In this document: piece after piece, positions 42,993 through 54,042 of the stretch
Layout of the letters: every line of letters begins with the position of its first letter
How positions within the stretch are numbered: the first letter of the stretch is position 1
Assembly (NCBI GenBank): GCA_030710605.1
Contig: CP092864.1
Coordinates: 139,607,418 to 139,671,417, forward strand
Source: Cordylochernes scorpioides
Taxonomy: Eukaryota > Arthropoda > Arachnida > Pseudoscorpiones > Chernetidae
DNA length: 64,000 bases
Reading direction: 5' to 3'
Notes under the pieces: model-generated
The model's input: the letters and a program-made list of their open reading frames with translations, nothing else
Told to the model about the DNA's origin: nothing
The model's database searches: none
Made by a program: the position numbers and the translations under genes

Positions 42993-44537
42993 CCATTCTT
43001 AAAAATTGGTTGAATAACTGATTTCAACCATGTTGTCGGAAATTCAGACGTTCTCAAAATTCTATTAAATATATCCTTTAAGGAAATTAGATAATCTTTT
43101 GGGAGGGCCTTTATTGCTTCATTCATTATGTCATCAAAACCAGTCGCCTTGCCATGCCTTATTCGAGAAATTTCTTTGCTTATTTCATTAAGAGTTATGC
43201 ATTTAGTTAGCTCATTATCTGTATTTAGGAAAGTCATAGTAACGGGTTCGTAATCTGGTATTGATTCTGTATCCAGGAGTTTATTGTAAAATTGCTGCCA
43301 GTCTGATATTGAGATATTGCCCTGTGTATAGTTTCTTTTTCTGAAGCGAGCTATTGTTTTCCAGAATTCACTTGAATCGTATGTATTATTTAATTTTTCT
43401 TGTATTTCACAAAAATATTTTTTCTTTTTATTGTTCAAAATCGATGTATATTTGTTCCTTGTTTTAACATATTCCAAACGATCTAGATCCCTATTAGATT
43501 TAATATATTTGGTCAGAGTTGCTTTCATAATCTTTTTCGCTATGTAACACTCATGATCAAACCAAGGCTTCGACAGTAAGTTATTCGCTTTTGTTTCAAT
43601 TTGCATACCATTTTGTACCATTGCGCTTTTAATCTGATTAACCATGTTGTTCATTATATTCTCAATCGAGTTATTCCAAAATCCATAAGCTCCTCCTAAG
43701 TCCTCTACAAATAGCGTTGCTCTTTCGGGAAACCAAATATATTTTTTCTTAACCCGTGAAGTCGGGTTCGTCACTTGTTTCGGTCCCCAACTCATATCCA
43801 TTTTTATAATTAGAGGTAAGTGATCTGAGTGTGGTAATCCCTCGATGTATAGGTCATGTACGTAACCTAACAGCCCATGGGAGACAATACAGTAATCTAC
43901 CACCGAGGATCCCCGTGCTGATATATATGTGTAGTTACCACTTCTGTCACCCCTTGTTCTGCCGTTCAAAATTGTAAGAGTATTATTATCCAATCTATCT
44001 ATGAATTGTTCTGAATGCATAGATATTACAGGATCTTTAGAAGTGCGTCTAGTAGTTAAGTAGCAAGGAAGATGTAATGTATTATGAAGAATTCCCAATG
44101 CACCCGTTCGTGTATTCAAGTCACCAGCCAGTAAAACTTCATATCCTTCAACTATTTTCCTTTCTATTTGGTCGAGTAAATTTTTGCAGTTGGTCAAATA
44201 GTGTTCGTTTGGTGGCAAATAAGCAAAGATCAGACACACTCGCATTTCACCATCCAACCTCAGACAGATCATAATCCATTGTTTTTCAATTTCAGTCCTT
44301 TCAATCTTGTCTTTTATAGCTTCTCGAATCCCAACAATAATTCCCCCCCGATGATCTACCCTTCTTGTGGTCTCTCTGAGCAAGTGATTCATACAGATGA
44401 AATCCTGTTGGTTTAATCTTCAGATGTTGATCCTTCCATGTTTCTGTGAGTGCAAAAATGCTGCACTTTTCTAAATGTGTGAATAGGTCGAATTGCAGCA
44501 ACATCCTTTCCAAACCATTAACATTCCAACACAGCAC
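42993..44537 (-). pseudogene. 2A-LINE ORF2: APE endonuclease and start of RT
   Basis: Endonuclease motifs in order: MLCWNVNGLE (about 44530), FALTETW, then after a frame change GGIIVGIREAI, LLAGDLNTRTG, SSVVDYCIVSHG and LPHSDHLPLI (catalytic Ser-Asp-His). The RT begins with HGKATGFDDIMNEAIKAL and KSVIQPIFKN and is cut off by the gap at 42992. The frame changes around 44343-44349, a run of seven C. Reading across it restores RSSGG-IIVGI, so this is one indel in an otherwise open frame. Confidence 0.8.
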
Positions 44538-44633
44538 TTGTGTGTCGTCTTTGAACGAAAAACAAGATTGTCTATTTACAGTAGTTTGCCCAAAAGTATT
44601 TTTATTTACAGAGGATTGTGGATTTGTCAGTGG

Positions 44634-45305
44634 CTATAAAGCATTGTCGCCACTTTGGCTCATTATTCTACCATTTGTAACGTAATAGTCAATCCCACCA
44701 ACTATGAGCCTGTTATCCCGTAGTTTCGTGGCAATACCTTTTCCCATGAGTTCTTTCCTTTTTGTGATAAGTAGTTTCCGTTGTTCTCTAATCTTTACCG
44801 AATAATCTTTATTCAAATAGATCCTGGTGTTTTTTAGTCTAAACATGTTTTTAAAGAGCATAATACGCTCGTTGTGTTCCGGCACTTCGATCAGAATCGG
44901 CGAGTTTGCTTTTTTTGTCAATCTGCGACATTGCTGGATCGTGATGTTTTCTTGAATTTGCATTTTCTCAGAAAACAGGTTCATGATTATTGCGCGAGTA
45001 TCCGTTGGAGCCTCGCACTCCTTTCCCTCAATTCCGTAGAATATCAAATTGTTTTCTCTTTGCTTCATCTCGCAAAGATCTAGTCTTCTTTCAAAACTGT
45101 CTATCCTCTCCGAGTTAATACTCACTGCTCTAGCAGTTTTCTCAAGGGATGTCTCAATATGTTGGAAATGTTGATTTAATTCCTTCATCCCGCTTTCCAG
45201 CGAAGATAGTCGGGTTTCCAATCTCTGACCTAGATCGTCTATTTTAGTTGTTAAAGTTGCTATCATTTCAGCTAGATCTTTCTCTCTATAAGATTCCATT
45301 GTCAT
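44634..45305 (-). CDS. 2A-LINE ORF1 coiled-coil protein
   Basis: 223 codons. A long heptad-rich coiled coil (about residues 10-85, with LAEMIATLTTKIDDLGQRLE) is followed by an L1-ORF1p-like nucleic-acid-binding domain (NNLIFYGIEG, IQQCRRLTKKANSPILIEVP, RIYLNKDYSVKIREQRKLL). This resembles ORF1 of L1-like and some CR1/L2-group elements, which binds element RNA. Its ATG lies in frame with the upstream 2A leader, separated by TAA CAA. Confidence 0.75.
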   Translation of the reverse strand: MTMESYREKDLAEMIATLTTKIDDLGQRLETRLSSLESGMKELNQHFQHIETSLEKTARAVSINSERIDSFERRLDLCEMKQRENNLIFYGIEGKECEAPTDTRAIIMNLFSEKMQIQENITIQQCRRLTKKANSPILIEVPEHNERIMLFKNMFRLKNTRIYLNKDYSVKIREQRKLLITKRKELMGKGIATKLRDNRLIVGGIDYYVTNGRIMSQSGDNAL

Positions 45306-45308
45306 TTG

Positions 45309-45530
45309 TTAAGCTGACCTAGGGCCAGGGTTTTGCTCTATTCCTGAAATTATCAATAGCATAAGAATAATAGATCTTCGATTAGTTTTTGCAACAAAAG
45401 CAAGGTCTTTCATATCAGGAATTTTTGCCGGGAGAATTTGCGTCTTAAAATTTGAATAACTAACAATGAAACTACTTTCTTTTGTCTTCATAACTATGCA
45501 AATTATGGCTACCAAAAATAAAAATTTCAT
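45309..45530 (-). CDS. Leader ORF with signal-like start and 2A-like motif
   Basis: 73 codons. The N-terminus MKFLFLVAIICIVM resembles a signal peptide. The C-terminus reads IILMLLIISGIEQNPGPRSA, which contains the 2A ribosome-skipping core E-x-N-P-G-P preceded by the hydrophobic run typical of 2A. The usual Asp before (V/I)-E is Gly here. 2A leaders are known in CR1, L2, Crack and Rex1-type retrotransposons. The TAA at 45309-45311 is in frame with ORF1, so the ancestral product was probably leader-2A-ORF1. Confidence 0.7.
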   Translation of the reverse strand: MKFLFLVAIICIVMKTKESSFIVSYSNFKTQILPAKIPDMKDLAFVAKTNRRSIILMLLIISGIEQNPGPRSA

Positions 45531-45712
45531 TTTAAGCAGTTTTACCAGAACCTATCTGAAGTAATCCAACAAGTTAGAAATAAATTCCAAAATTAAATAG
45601 ATAAGGAGTAATAAGAAGAGAAAGTATTTACTTATCTGAGAAATAATTGTGTGTAGCACGGAGACGATGTTGTTTGCGACTTGTCTCGTTGGCCACCTGG
45701 CGGAGAATCCCA

Positions 45713-46026
45713 AATTGTATTATATTAGTGTTTAGGTATTTGATTTAATTAATATAGTTGATATAATAATATATATTTATATTATATATAATATAGGCGA
45801 ATGACCCGGCTTCGCCCGAGAAATCCCCCGATTGCAATTTCCTTCATACTGAAAGTACATCAATAATAAATAGTAGAAGTGCCATAGAATAGCAATACAG
45901 AAGAAACACATAAACTACAGGAAAAAAAGTGTGTAATGGCAAAAATTGTATTATATTAGTGTTTAGGTATTTGATTTAATTAATATAGTTGATATAATAA
46001 TATATATTTATATTATATATAATATA
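45713..46026. repeat. 83 bp direct repeat around Helitron-like 3' end
   Basis: TTGTATTATATTAGTGTTTA and the following 60 bases occur at 45713-45795 and 45945-46026; between them is GGCGAATGACCCGGCTTCGC, a Helitron-type 3' hairpin. Confidence 0.7.
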
Positions 46027-46356
46027 AATGAGTTTTAAAAATTGTAAAAAAAAAATGCATCGGCCGGGAATCGAACCCGAGCCGCCCGCGTGGCAGGCAA
46101 GCATTCTACCACTGAACCACCGATGCTTATAAAAAATGGCCATATTTGGGTATTCATTCCATTCCGGATTACTCCGCGTAAAAAAAAAAGTTCTTCAAAT
46201 GAAAAAAAAGAAATAGCCAAAAATACTAATCAAAATGTAGCCGAAAATTTTCCTCTTGTTTATAAAAAGCGACATGCAAAATTTGGTACCAATTGGTTCA
46301 GTAGTTTTTGAGTTTATCGCGAAACAGACAAACATTGACTTTTATATATATAGAGA
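45796..46356 (-). mobile_element. Helitron-like element containing a tRNA gene
   Basis: Right end reads on the minus strand TCTCTATATATATAAAAGTC, a Helitron 5' end; left end has the GC hairpin and CTAT in place of CTAG. The tRNA-Gly lies inside, next to the second 83 bp repeat, so the structure is nested. Confidence 0.5.
46056..46126 (-). tRNA. tRNA-Gly (GCC)
   Basis: 71 nt with discriminator A. Acceptor stem GCATCGG/CCGATGC, A box GGTTCAGTGGTAGAATGC, anticodon loop CTGCCAC (anticodon GCC), B box GGTTCGATTCC. One T-G wobble in the anticodon stem compared with the usual gene. No intron. A short T-rich stretch follows the 3' end. Confidence 0.85.
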
Positions 46357-46399
46357 TAGTGTGTGTGGTATAATGATAGTGAACATTGTTTATGTGCAG

Positions 46400-46546
46400 G
46401 CTTCAAAGGCAGCCAACAGAAAACCCTCAGAAGACAACTCTGGCATGCTAGTTCCGGATGTGGAGACCATCTTGGAAGAAATCCAGAACATGGGCTTGAG
46501 TGTTGTCAAGAACATTGAAGTTGTCAGGAAGACCCCCACATCTTAA
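46400..46546 (+). CDS. Terminal coding exon, gene uncertain
   Basis: Begins after TTTATGTGCAG in phase 0 and ends at TAA (46544-46546). 48 residues: ASKAANRKPSEDNSGMLVPD, then VETILEEIQNMGLSVVKNIE and VVRKTPTS. AATAAA follows at 46633-46638, so it is a plausible last exon. It is in phase with syntaxin exon 2 (DEFFTE|ASKAAN) but does not look like the syntaxin Ha helix. It may be an alternative 3' end, or the last exon of a separate gene. Confidence 0.55.
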   Translation, partial: ASKAANRKPSEDNSGMLVPDVETILEEIQNMGLSVVKNIEVVRKTPTS

Positions 46547-46632
46547 ATACACATCACTCACTGCATTTGTTGGAATTAAGTTTGTACATATTTCTTTGAA
46601 ATGTAATTAATTGTCCTTACTTATAGAATTTA

Positions 46633-46638
46633 AATAAA
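46633..46638 (+). terminator. Polyadenylation signal AATAAA
   Basis: 87 bases downstream of the stop at 46546, on the same strand, followed by T-rich sequence. Confidence 0.55.
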
Positions 46639-46693
46639 TCTATTCTAATTTTACTTTTTTTAAATTAATTAAGTTGCTCTATTTTTATTTATT

Positions 46694-46975
46694 TTGTTGT
46701 TGTTTCTTATGATGAGCAGCAGCCTCTCTCGAAGGTCCTGTTCAGTATATTTAATGCAAGCCAAAATGTGTTCGGGAAATGCAGGTGCCAAGCTACATTT
46801 TAGGCAAGTGGGGTAGATTTTGTTGTTATTTTCTATCTTCAATTGCTTGAAATGGCCTGTTCTAAATCTTGTTAGTGTTGTTTGATGCTGTCTGAGGTTC
46901 AGAGCTCCTCCTGGGTCCACTCCACTGTACCAACTGTTCTTAGGTGGGATCCTCCAGTTCTTGTTGTGACAGGCG
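46694..46975 (-). pseudogene. LINE-A 3' end
   Basis: FRTGHFKQLKIENNNKIYPT and HILACIKYTEQDLRERL; 5'-truncated copy. Confidence 0.6.
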
Positions 46976-47344
46976 AGCATTCTACCACACCATTCACAAA
47001 AGCAAACGGTGACAGAATTGATTATGACGCTGATAACTGTATATATTAATAATCTAAATTGTACCTTATCCTATGTAATGTGCCACATCTTAAATTAGAA
47101 CATGTATTCAAAACTTGCAGGTAAGGCCAGAGCATGTGCCATGTTTTATACTTTTTCCCAAACTATGGAAATAAAAGAAATCAGGGTGAGGGTCAGTGGA
47201 ATGGAACATAATCTAATGTTAGGCAAAATGCACAATATTTTACCATCTCAATATTCAATAACTTTCTGAGATTTATTCTCCCAAAACTTGATTTGATTCC
47301 ATAGTCAAATTCAACATGGATGTAAATTTTAAACCTATTTCTTT

Positions 47345-47600
47345 ATAATATGATGCACTAGCGCGCCATCTGTTATCAAAATTCAAAACTATTTTAAAGG
47401 CGTAAGATTCTTTTTGATATTAAACAATTTCTACTGCCCTTACTGCAATGGAAAAATTAATGAGAGGGCCTGGCTCATCAGTGGTGAACCCTCTCAGCGG
47501 TTTCGCCAGTTTAATCTACCATACCGCTGTTATATTGCATTTTTGGAACTTCCTTTTATAGTGATACTGTTGGTAGACTTTTTGAATCTTTCTTTATCCT
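47345..47600. repeat. Dispersed repeat pair, copy 1
   Basis: GCGCGCCATCTGTTATCAAA to TTTAATCTACCATA recurs at 61795-61985 with small differences. Class unknown. Confidence 0.55.
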
Positions 47601-47629
47601 AGCAGTGTTTTTTGGGTTGGCAGATGAGT

Positions 47630-47905
47630 GTTCTGAACCATTGGTTTTTTTACCACTTACAACCCACGATTGAATCTCACATTGGACACTTTTTCTATCT
47701 AGAAAAATGCTCCAATGGCCACCAATTCTTGCGAATGTCTAACCCCACCAGTGAGTGCAAATAACCAAACTGTGCTCTGGCATTTTTGTAAATTAAAAAG
47801 TCGAACTGCTTTATACATGTTTTGACATGTGGTTAAAAGTAGTTGCCAAATTCTACTCACCATGATTATCATAGCCTTTACCACGGGTACTAGGGATAAT
47901 AAAAA
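47630..47905 (+). mobile_element. tRNA-derived SINE, diverged
   Basis: Body matches 20400-20709 (GCTCCAATGGCCACCAATTC, CATGATTATCATAGCC); head strongly degraded. Confidence 0.6.
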
Positions 47906-48038
47906 TAGTGTTTTATCTGGATAGGTAATACCTAATGGAAGCTATTTGGAACAGAGAGAGACCCATCCAATAAAACCCACTTTTTATTTTTTATTTATAT
48001 AGATCAATTATCTATACATATATATATTACAGATGACA

Positions 48039-48392
48039 TCTATATATATAAAAATCAATGTTTGTATGTTTGTTTGTATGTCCGGTATACAAATTCGCAG
48101 TAGTTCACTAATTCAAACCAAAATTTCCATACATAGGTAAAAAAATACAGGGAAGACGATAGGCTATTTTAAAAAATATATAAATCAATTATTAAAACTA
48201 TATATTCAAATTATTCTACTTAGCTCACGAACAGCGCCCTCTATCAAAGATTAGATTAAATTATGCTGATGCAAACAAATAGATAATGCTAATAACAAAC
48301 AATTATAAAAAAAAATCTTATCTAAATATATATCACTTGGGTAGATATGCACACAGGTCAATCCCGGGGCGAAGCCCGGGTCACCCGTCTAG
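48039..48392 (+). mobile_element. Non-autonomous Helitron
   Basis: 354 bp, nearly identical to 18534-18883; TC start, CCCGGGGCGAAGCCCGGG hairpin, CTAG end, A/T target. Another Helitron 3' end (minus) starts at about 48598. Confidence 0.8.
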
Positions 48393-48745
48393 TTTTTTAT
48401 AAACAAAGCATGTTAAGTGAATGGCTATTTGAAAAAATATAAACATCTATAAAAATGGCCTGTTCAAAAAATGGATCTGGAATGACAGCCAGTTCCAAAA
48501 TGTTTCCTTACTAAATCAAAATAATAAAGTTGGGTGTTAGTCTTAGTGATGGATTAGCAAGATATTACATTTCACCACACATTTTTTATCTATATACTAG
48601 CGGATGTACCCGGCTTCGCCCGGGTTTTACCTGAGTAAAGGTTTGTCTAACGAATCTCTCGGTAAAAAGGAGAAGTGCACACACACACATACAATAATTA
48701 TTCTTAAATAAATTAATTAATGTAAATCATAGAGAGCAAGATTTG

Positions 48746-49205
48746 TTGTTGTTGTCATGTCCAATGAAGAGCCTCAGATGTCCCCATACATCTCTATCAC
48801 AGCAGTCGCAATGTCCACTATCTTGGGTGTGTATACTGTATTGTTGTTGTCGTGTCCAATGAAGAGCCTCAGATGTCTCCATACATCTCTATCACAGCAG
48901 TCGTAATGTCCTCTATCTTGGGTGTGTATACTGTATTGTTGTTGTCATGTCCAATGAAGAGCCTCAGATGTGTCCATGCATCTATATCACAACAGTCACC
49001 ATGTTCTCTATCTTGGGTGTGTATACTGTATTGTTGTTGTTGTGTCCAATGAAGAGCCTCAGATGTCCCCATGCATTTCTAACACAGCAGTAACAATGTT
49101 CTCTATCTTGGGTGTATATACTGTATTGTTGTTGTTGTGTCCAATGAAGAGCCTCAGATGTCTCCATGCTTCTCTATCACAGCAGTCGCAATGTTGTTGT
49201 TGTTG
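48746..49205. repeat. 95 bp minisatellite, five units
   Basis: CCAATGAAGAGCCTCAGATG starts at 48761, 48856, 48951, 49046 and 49141, exactly 95 bases apart each time. A LINE-A tail fragment follows at 49190-49265. Confidence 0.9.
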
Positions 49206-49269
49206 TTTCTTATCCCCTTGTACAAGGATTACACAAATTCCACGAGTCCATACTCCTTGAGCTAGTCGT

Positions 49270-50110
49270 AATGTTCTATATCTTGGTCGTATAAACCTGC
49301 TGTTCTGGATCAATGTCAAGTTTCTGCGGCCATTGCTGGACATAAGAATATGTAGGTAGGTGTTAGTTCCATGTTTCCTGTCCTGTAGGTTCTTGTGCCA
49401 TCTGGATGTATTGTCATCCCCTTATAATGTTACATTCTGAGTCTTGTAATTGTTCAGCATTTATGTCCCATATTTGATCTTTCCTTGTCTTTAGTTGGAT
49501 TTTGTGCCACCGCATCAAATATTGACATTTACAAATTTGATTATTTTAGCATTTATTATTACTTGCTTCCTTAAGATGACAATGTTATTTTTTGAAATTC
49601 GGTTTCCAAAAGAGATCAACATGCTCTAAAATGATTTTAATATTTTCCCTTTGATTTCCTTTTTTTTTTTTTTAACACTTTGTGAATGAATCTACCATAC
49701 ATACAAATATCATTTAATTTTTTTAAATACTTTCTTCAAAAATTTCTTTGTTTGAAGAATTTTTGTATATATTTGCTGCTTATATATAATATGTAAATGT
49801 TTTTATTTTTTTCATTTTATATTTGAATTTTTTTCCTCTCAGACTTTCATAGGAATCAGTTTATGTGACTAATTATCTTAATTTGCTTTCCCTGTATATA
49901 TCATCTGCATTGTTAGTGTTAAATATAAATAGCCTTTACTTTGTGCCAAATCCATGTATAGAACTTATGTCTTAATAAAGGCTTTTGTGTGAAAATATTT
50001 GCAACTTTTATAGAATAATAGAATTATGGCCCTATTGACTATAAAGATATATAATTACTTGATGTGGATCAGGGCTAATTTTTAACCAAAATGATAAGGC
50101 ACAATTTGAA
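49270..50110. other. AT-rich stretch, probable retroelement 3' UTR
   Basis: No coding exon seen. GTCTTAATAAAGGCTTTTGT near 49970 resembles the LINE-C end, suggesting an old 3' UTR. Confidence 0.3.
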
Positions 50111-50127
50111 ATATAGATTAGAACTAC

Positions 50128-50405
50128 ACCTATCCCCCGATTCACACGGTAGATACGTTCCTGAGAAAAACGTGTAAATCGGGGGATAGGTGTACACAGG
50201 AATAAAAATAAAATGCATTGACAGGTTAAAATATGTAGTCAGCACATAAGCTCGGGATTCCTCGTGAGATGTGTACACAGCGCATGTGTTCAATCACAGT
50301 AGCATTTAGTATAGTGCGATAAAAACAAAAAAAAACTTATTTGGAAAACAGTGTAAAAGCGAAAAAGTGTAAAAAAAAGTACTGTGTAAATCGGGGGATA
50401 GGTGT
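50128..50405. repeat. Hairpin with third copy of terminal motif
   Basis: CACCTATCCCCCGATT at 50128 pairs with AATCGGGGGATAGGTG ending about 50194, and the same motif recurs at 50387-50405. An RZ2 copy follows at 50403-50520. Confidence 0.6.
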
Positions 50406-50597
50406 ACAAGGTAATAAGACCAAATCCAAATAAATAAATAGTGTGTGAAGTTTTGGTAACAAATGCTCTCACTGAAACGTCACATACCATTTATTTGGAT
50501 TTGGTCTTATTACCTTGTAGTTTTAACCAAAAATGTTAAAGAATTATCTCTCTCTCACTCAATATATAATTTTTATAAAGTGTAAAGAAACTATATA

Positions 50598-50757
50598 CAG
50601 TAGAACCTCCCTCTAGCAGACACCTCTCTATAAAGGACAGTTTTCATTTGCAAAATTGCCATTTTTACTATTTAGCAACTCTTTGGTAAGAGGACACCTC
50701 TCCCTAAAGGGCACTTTGTCTCTGCAATTAGATATCCTTTACAGGGAGGTTCTACTG
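50598..50757. mobile_element. Pogo/Tigger-like MITE, complete 160 bp
   Basis: CAGTAGAACCTCC and GGAGGTTCTACTG ends with TA on both sides. Confidence 0.85.
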
Positions 50758-51059
50758 TACTATAAGTAAAAAAGCAATGATGGTATCTGAAACATATTTG
50801 AAAATTATAACAGATAAATTAAAATTCATCTTGAATTTTGAAAGTTTTGTTGCTTGAATACCTAAGAGGTTTGAGATAGACTCTTGTGAATTTTTCTTAT
50901 TTTCTCCTCCTTCGAGTTCCTGAATTATATCTCACAGAATCAAGTCTTAATTCCAAGTAGAGGTTCCAAGTTGAAAGAGTACATCCCACACAATCAGACA
51001 TTGTATTTTAATAAAAGACATATCAAAAATTTCTAATAATTAAAAAATAAATATAAAAG

Positions 51060-51445
51060 GTTGTTGTTGTTGTTGTTTCTTATCCCCTTGTGTAAAGATT
51101 ACACGAATTCCATGTGATCTCATGGAATGAGGTGCAGGGGTGCAGCTTTCATTGATCATGGCACCATGATCCAGGCACACTCTGGTGAAAGTCTGACTTT
51201 GCCTGTAGTTTGAGGCCATTCCTAACATGGAAGCAGACGCCTTTGCTGCTGACTCTAGCATGAGTACAGACGCAGCTCGCTCCTCCGTATCCCTGAAGTG
51301 GGACCCTTGCTGAGGTCCATCAACTGGGTCAGTTGAAGTCAGGATTTTTAAAGAGGTCTACTCCTCTTCTAACAATGCTGCTGTTGTGGTCCGCGACTGC
51401 TTATTTGTCAGAGTTATTTTGCTTGTTTCGCAGCTGGCCTTAATA
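51060..51445 (-). mobile_element. SINE-like element with LINE-A tail
   Basis: Minus strand: body with CAGGGATACGGAGGAGCGAG, then the LINE-A tail GGGGATAAGAAACAACAACA. The body is related to the SINE-like B elements, which carry the LINE-B tail. Confidence 0.6.
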
Positions 51446-51664
51446 TAAAAGGTATGTAGAGGATGTGAAAGACACTGTTTAATATTATTATTTATAAATA
51501 GCTTGTGGGGCCAAAATAAATTTAAAAGGAAATGAAGGTATGCTTAGTGAAGAGGGCAAGTTAACAAAGAAAAAAAATCATCTCTATGTGAGAATGTTAT
51601 GGAATGAGAGGCTCACAAATGCTCTGTCAACTGAGGCCCAATTATGCTAGCCAACTGGACCTAC

Positions 51665-53936
51665 TGATATAACACACACACACACACACAAAAGCCTTTA
51701 TTAAGACACACAGGTATAACAGAGGATTCTCCTTGGGGTTACAAGACGGAGAAACCTATGAAAGTGGGAAATATAAAATGGAGAAAGATTATATACATAT
51801 GGTAAATATATACAGATTATAAGAAAGAAAAAATAAGAAAAAAAAATTGGAAATATGGATGGGAGAAGTGGAGAGCTAAAAGAGGAAAGAAAACAAGTAT
51901 TTACATATGGAACAAGTCAATTTAAGCTCTTCTGCTCAAACAGCACAGGTGGGCCATAGCTTTTTCAAGAAATCTTTAAGAGATTTTCCAGGAAAATCCG
52001 AGTGTTCTACTGATGTAACATGCATGCTAAAAAAATCATGGCATCTTCTCACTCTCCAGAAGCCCATGAACACTTGCAAAGAAATTAAGACAGCTAACTC
52101 CTGTTGCAGGAGCTTATCACTGACAAGGAAGTGTGTGAGTGGACTACATTGAGCTTGGGGTGCTTGAAAGCTTGCATCTTTTCCACCAATAAAAAATTTA
52201 AGTTCTTAATCTTAATGGTGTCAAGCAGATTTCATCCAATAGAATTTCAAATTTAACATTTCATTACAAATCTCAACTAACCCAGAATGGGGGTTAACCC
52301 ATCACACTTTTAACAGTCAAGAGCCATTTTTCCACCAGTTTTATCCTGTTCCCAGAAAAAAACACTTCTGGTCAAGTAGTGACATTGATTAGAAGAGAGC
52401 TATTTTACTAGCCTTCCAACAGCTCATATCTTTATTTCAAGAAATGTCAGGTAATTATTCTTTGTATAATTTTATTTTTCTCCAAGTCTTATCAAAAATC
52501 AATCTTAACCCCAGAAAAAAGTGCCCATGAGCTACTCAAGCAGAAATTTTATTTTATTTATTTATTTTAATTTTTTTTTGCAAACAACACTTCTGAGATA
52601 ATTTCACTGTTGACCCAAATAGGATGGATATTCCATTACCCAGCAGAAGAATTAAAACTTCACTTCAATAGGAGAAATGAACTATCCCTGTGTGTGTGTG
52701 GACATAGAGATTGCTTCTTGTAGAGAAATAGTATAGTAATACCATCAGTTCTACAGAGAAGAACAGTGGAATAACATAGAGCTCAGTGGTCAATGGTACA
52801 AATGAAGGCCTTTTAAAGATGCCATTTATGGTAGCCAGAAATGAATTACAATAGAGAATAAGAGTCAGAAAGTATTGGTACAGAGCAATCTTTGGCAACA
52901 CTCAATTTATCTTTGAATATTACAAAATAAATTATGGCTTGAATTCACATTAATTAATGTTGTCAATTCCATGGAAAAAAACCTTTTTATCATTGAATCA
53001 CTCTAAGTGGCTTAAAACGATAATCATGGACATCTGTACTGCAGCAAACATAGGGCAAGTTTTAAGCCTCTTAGCCGTTCATGGTCTCCATACCTTAATT
53101 ATTCCAGATAATGGTCACACGTTTAGAAGGTGTTTTTTTTTTTTTTTTTTTTTTCAAAGTTGAATAGGATATAGTATGTGTAAGACAGGGAAAATTACAC
53201 CAGTACCAACTAATGAAGAGGAGTAAAAGGGACATGGAGGGTGTAGTGAAAGGTACAAAGCAAGAAGCAAAATACCCCAGGAACAAAAGGAAAAAAATTA
53301 AAAAGCCAAAGAGACACTAAGGAAAATGAATTTAAATTCGAAAGCAAGTAGATTAATTAGAAACTGACAAACAACAAAGTACTTAAAAGACTTTGCCACA
53401 GATTATGGTTAATGATTCTGATATACTAAACTAATTGGACAATTGATCATGTATTGTTTATTATACTGATAAGATAAATGATTTCGACTTTAATGTGATC
53501 TAGGTATATGGGTTATCTCAAGAGAGATATATTATTTTAAAATTAAAATAAATTTATCCGCTAGAGCATGATATTTTCACTTTAATATTGTGTGTGTGAT
53601 ACAAGGGATTATTTTGTTAAATTATTCTTTGTTATGTTAAAAGATATAATAGCTAAATTTGTTATTAATATTATTGACTATTATTAGGACTACTTAATTT
53701 TGTGGTTACATTACAGTAGCCATTTATTCCATGATCAATACATTTGATAACGCATATTTGATGTGTCTCAATATTTTAAAAGTTTAATGGGGTTATATTT
53801 TATTAAATTACACCTAATATCTCTGGAATAAGCTTCACGAGCTAACGTTATTAAAAGGTACTGCATCCTTCTGGTAAATGCAAAAGAAATCAAGAAAAAG
53901 AAAAATATATATAATATGCATAAACCAAGCGAATAG
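51665..53936. other. Mostly unique AT-rich sequence
   Basis: A (CA)n microsatellite and AAAGCCTTTATTAAG (LINE-type tail, minus) lie at 51670-51710, and a 20-base T-run at about 53132. Open frames here show no domain, splice border or family resemblance. Confidence 0.4.
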
Positions 53937-54000
53937 CATTAGTTTAATATTAAAACAATAATAAACAATAAGAGGAGCTTCTTGTGTAGATTTCTTTATT

Positions 54001-54042
54001 ACCACAAGCTTTCGAACAGAACGTTCTTCATCGGGCGTGGAT
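54001..54042 (-). ncRNA. Hammerhead-like motif, PLE2 minus arm
   Basis: Minus strand: CCACGC, CCGATGA, extra A, GAAC/GTTC stem II, GAAA, GCTT, GTGGT. Second core base is C instead of T in both arms, so activity is doubtful. Stem III palindrome AGCT. Confidence 0.55.

Noticed and set aside
44077-45083. Plus-strand open frames opposite the 2A-LINE
   Set aside because: They are antisense to well-recognised endonuclease and ORF1 domains.
48746-49205. 95 bp repeats as CRISPR-like
   Set aside because: Head-to-tail identical units without spacers; a minisatellite.
51907-52152. 81-codon plus-strand frame as a small gene
   Set aside because: No start context, domain, homologue or splice signal recognised; lies next to a microsatellite and a retroelement tail.
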